A DNA stretch of 64,000 bases, taken from Coraliomargarita algicola. GTDB lineage: Bacteria > Verrucomicrobiota > Verrucomicrobiia > Opitutales > Coraliomargaritaceae. The notes beneath the pieces were generated by a model. The model worked only from the letters and a program-made list of their open reading frames with translations, made no database searches and had not been told where the DNA came from. The DNA lies in assembly GCF_033878955.1 (NCBI RefSeq), contig NZ_CP138858.1, positions 4,925,001 to 4,989,000 on the forward strand. The letters are read 5' to 3'. The translations under genes and the position numbers were made by a program. This document shows positions 63,775 to 64,000 of the stretch, piece after piece (position 1 is the first letter of the stretch; the number at the start of each line of letters is the position of its first letter).

Positions 63775-64000
63775 CTACATCAGGCGCTTGTAGGCCTCTT
63801 GGACGCCGATTTTATTGACGAGAGCTTTGATTTCCTGGGCTTTGTCTTTGTGACAGACCAAAGTGGCGTCGTCGGTTTTGACAACGATGAGATCTTTGAC
63901 GCCGAGTAGGGCAACGAGGTGTGTGTCGTCGCGGCAATAGACAATGTTGTCCTGAGCGTCGGAAAGTTCGGCTTGGCCGCGTACGACATTGCCGTCGGGG
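63775..64000 (-). CDS. manC: mannose-1-phosphate guanylyltransferase, C-terminal end (partial)
   Basis: This 74-residue minus-strand frame runs off the window end. It reads DAQDNIVYCRDDTHLVALLG, VKDLIVVKTDDATLVCHKDK, then QEIKALVNKIG and YKRLM, which is the conserved end of GDP-mannose pyrophosphorylase. The enzyme makes GDP-mannose for polysaccharide synthesis. The frame is supported by this match. Confidence 0.88.
   Translation of the reverse strand, partial: PDGNVVRGQAELSDAQDNIVYCRDDTHLVALLGVKDLIVVKTDDATLVCHKDKAQEIKALVNKIGVQEAYKRLM

Overview
The window reads as chromosomal DNA of a Verrucomicrobiota bacterium, most likely a marine Opitutae/Puniceicoccales (Coraliomargarita-like) organism. 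This is an inference from gene content: a xylan locus (GH52, CE7), a split NagB/PIG-L amino-sugar locus, very large secreted proteins with thrombospondin-type-3-like repeats, weak Shine-Dalgarno sites and a remnant integron. No rRNA or tRNA gene was recognised.

Layout. 1-7.2 kb: plant-polysaccharide locus with a minus-strand operon (Na+/sugar symporter, CBM9-like lipoprotein, GH52 beta-xylosidase) and a divergent GH42 beta-galactosidase. 7.2-9 kb: split MgtC/DUF4010 membrane protein and a zinc-ribbon membrane protein. 9-14.2 kb: amino-sugar operon (PIG-L deacetylase, ROK kinase, NagB fused to a degenerate PIG-L domain) with a divergent AraC regulator. 14.2-28.5 kb: periplasmic glutaminase, MtfA-type peptidase, a TPP-riboswitch-controlled TonB receptor, PhnA/YjdM, nitrilase, HrpA helicase, CE7 esterase, a YdiJ-like flavo-iron-sulfur dehydrogenase, and an AP2-domain protein whose start codon abuts a (CA)16 tract. 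28.5-44.1 kb: DinG/XPD-like helicase with a nuclease domain, LolA-like protein, UDP-glucuronate decarboxylase, bL33, GreA-like and ArsC-like proteins, MazG, YgjP peptidase, a two-gene sensor pair, Dus, bifunctional nuclease, Ffh, YhhQ transporter and an MFS transporter.

42-50 kb is the accessory region and the main result. It holds a palindromic MITE-like element, a tandem 14-mer array, an IS66 transposase relic, and then what I read as a decayed integron. There are four minus-strand gene cassettes, each followed by an attC-like hairpin. One attC is split by an IS110/IS1111-type element of about 1.4 kb with perfect 12-bp inverted repeats, a transposase interrupted by an amber codon at a conserved Trp, and a structured downstream noncoding segment that is a bridge-RNA candidate. 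On the far side lies a shredded integron integrase: a likely N-terminal stub and a clear C-terminal tail, on the strand and side expected of intI. A GIY-YIG nuclease gene bracketed by inverted REP-like palindromes sits between the two pieces. The first cassette encodes a protein with an RxxxxH HEPN-like motif, so the array may carry defence genes.

50-62.6 kb is an operon of giant secreted proteins of unknown function; its first two reading frames are almost certainly one protein of about 1,860 residues. 62.6-64 kb has a hypothetical protein, RuvX and the end of a mannose-1-phosphate guanylyltransferase.

Four genes (GH52, DUF4010, CE7, giant secreted protein) are each broken by the apparent loss of one base in or next to a G/C run. 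That pattern looks more like assembly error than biology and should be checked before any of them is called a pseudogene.
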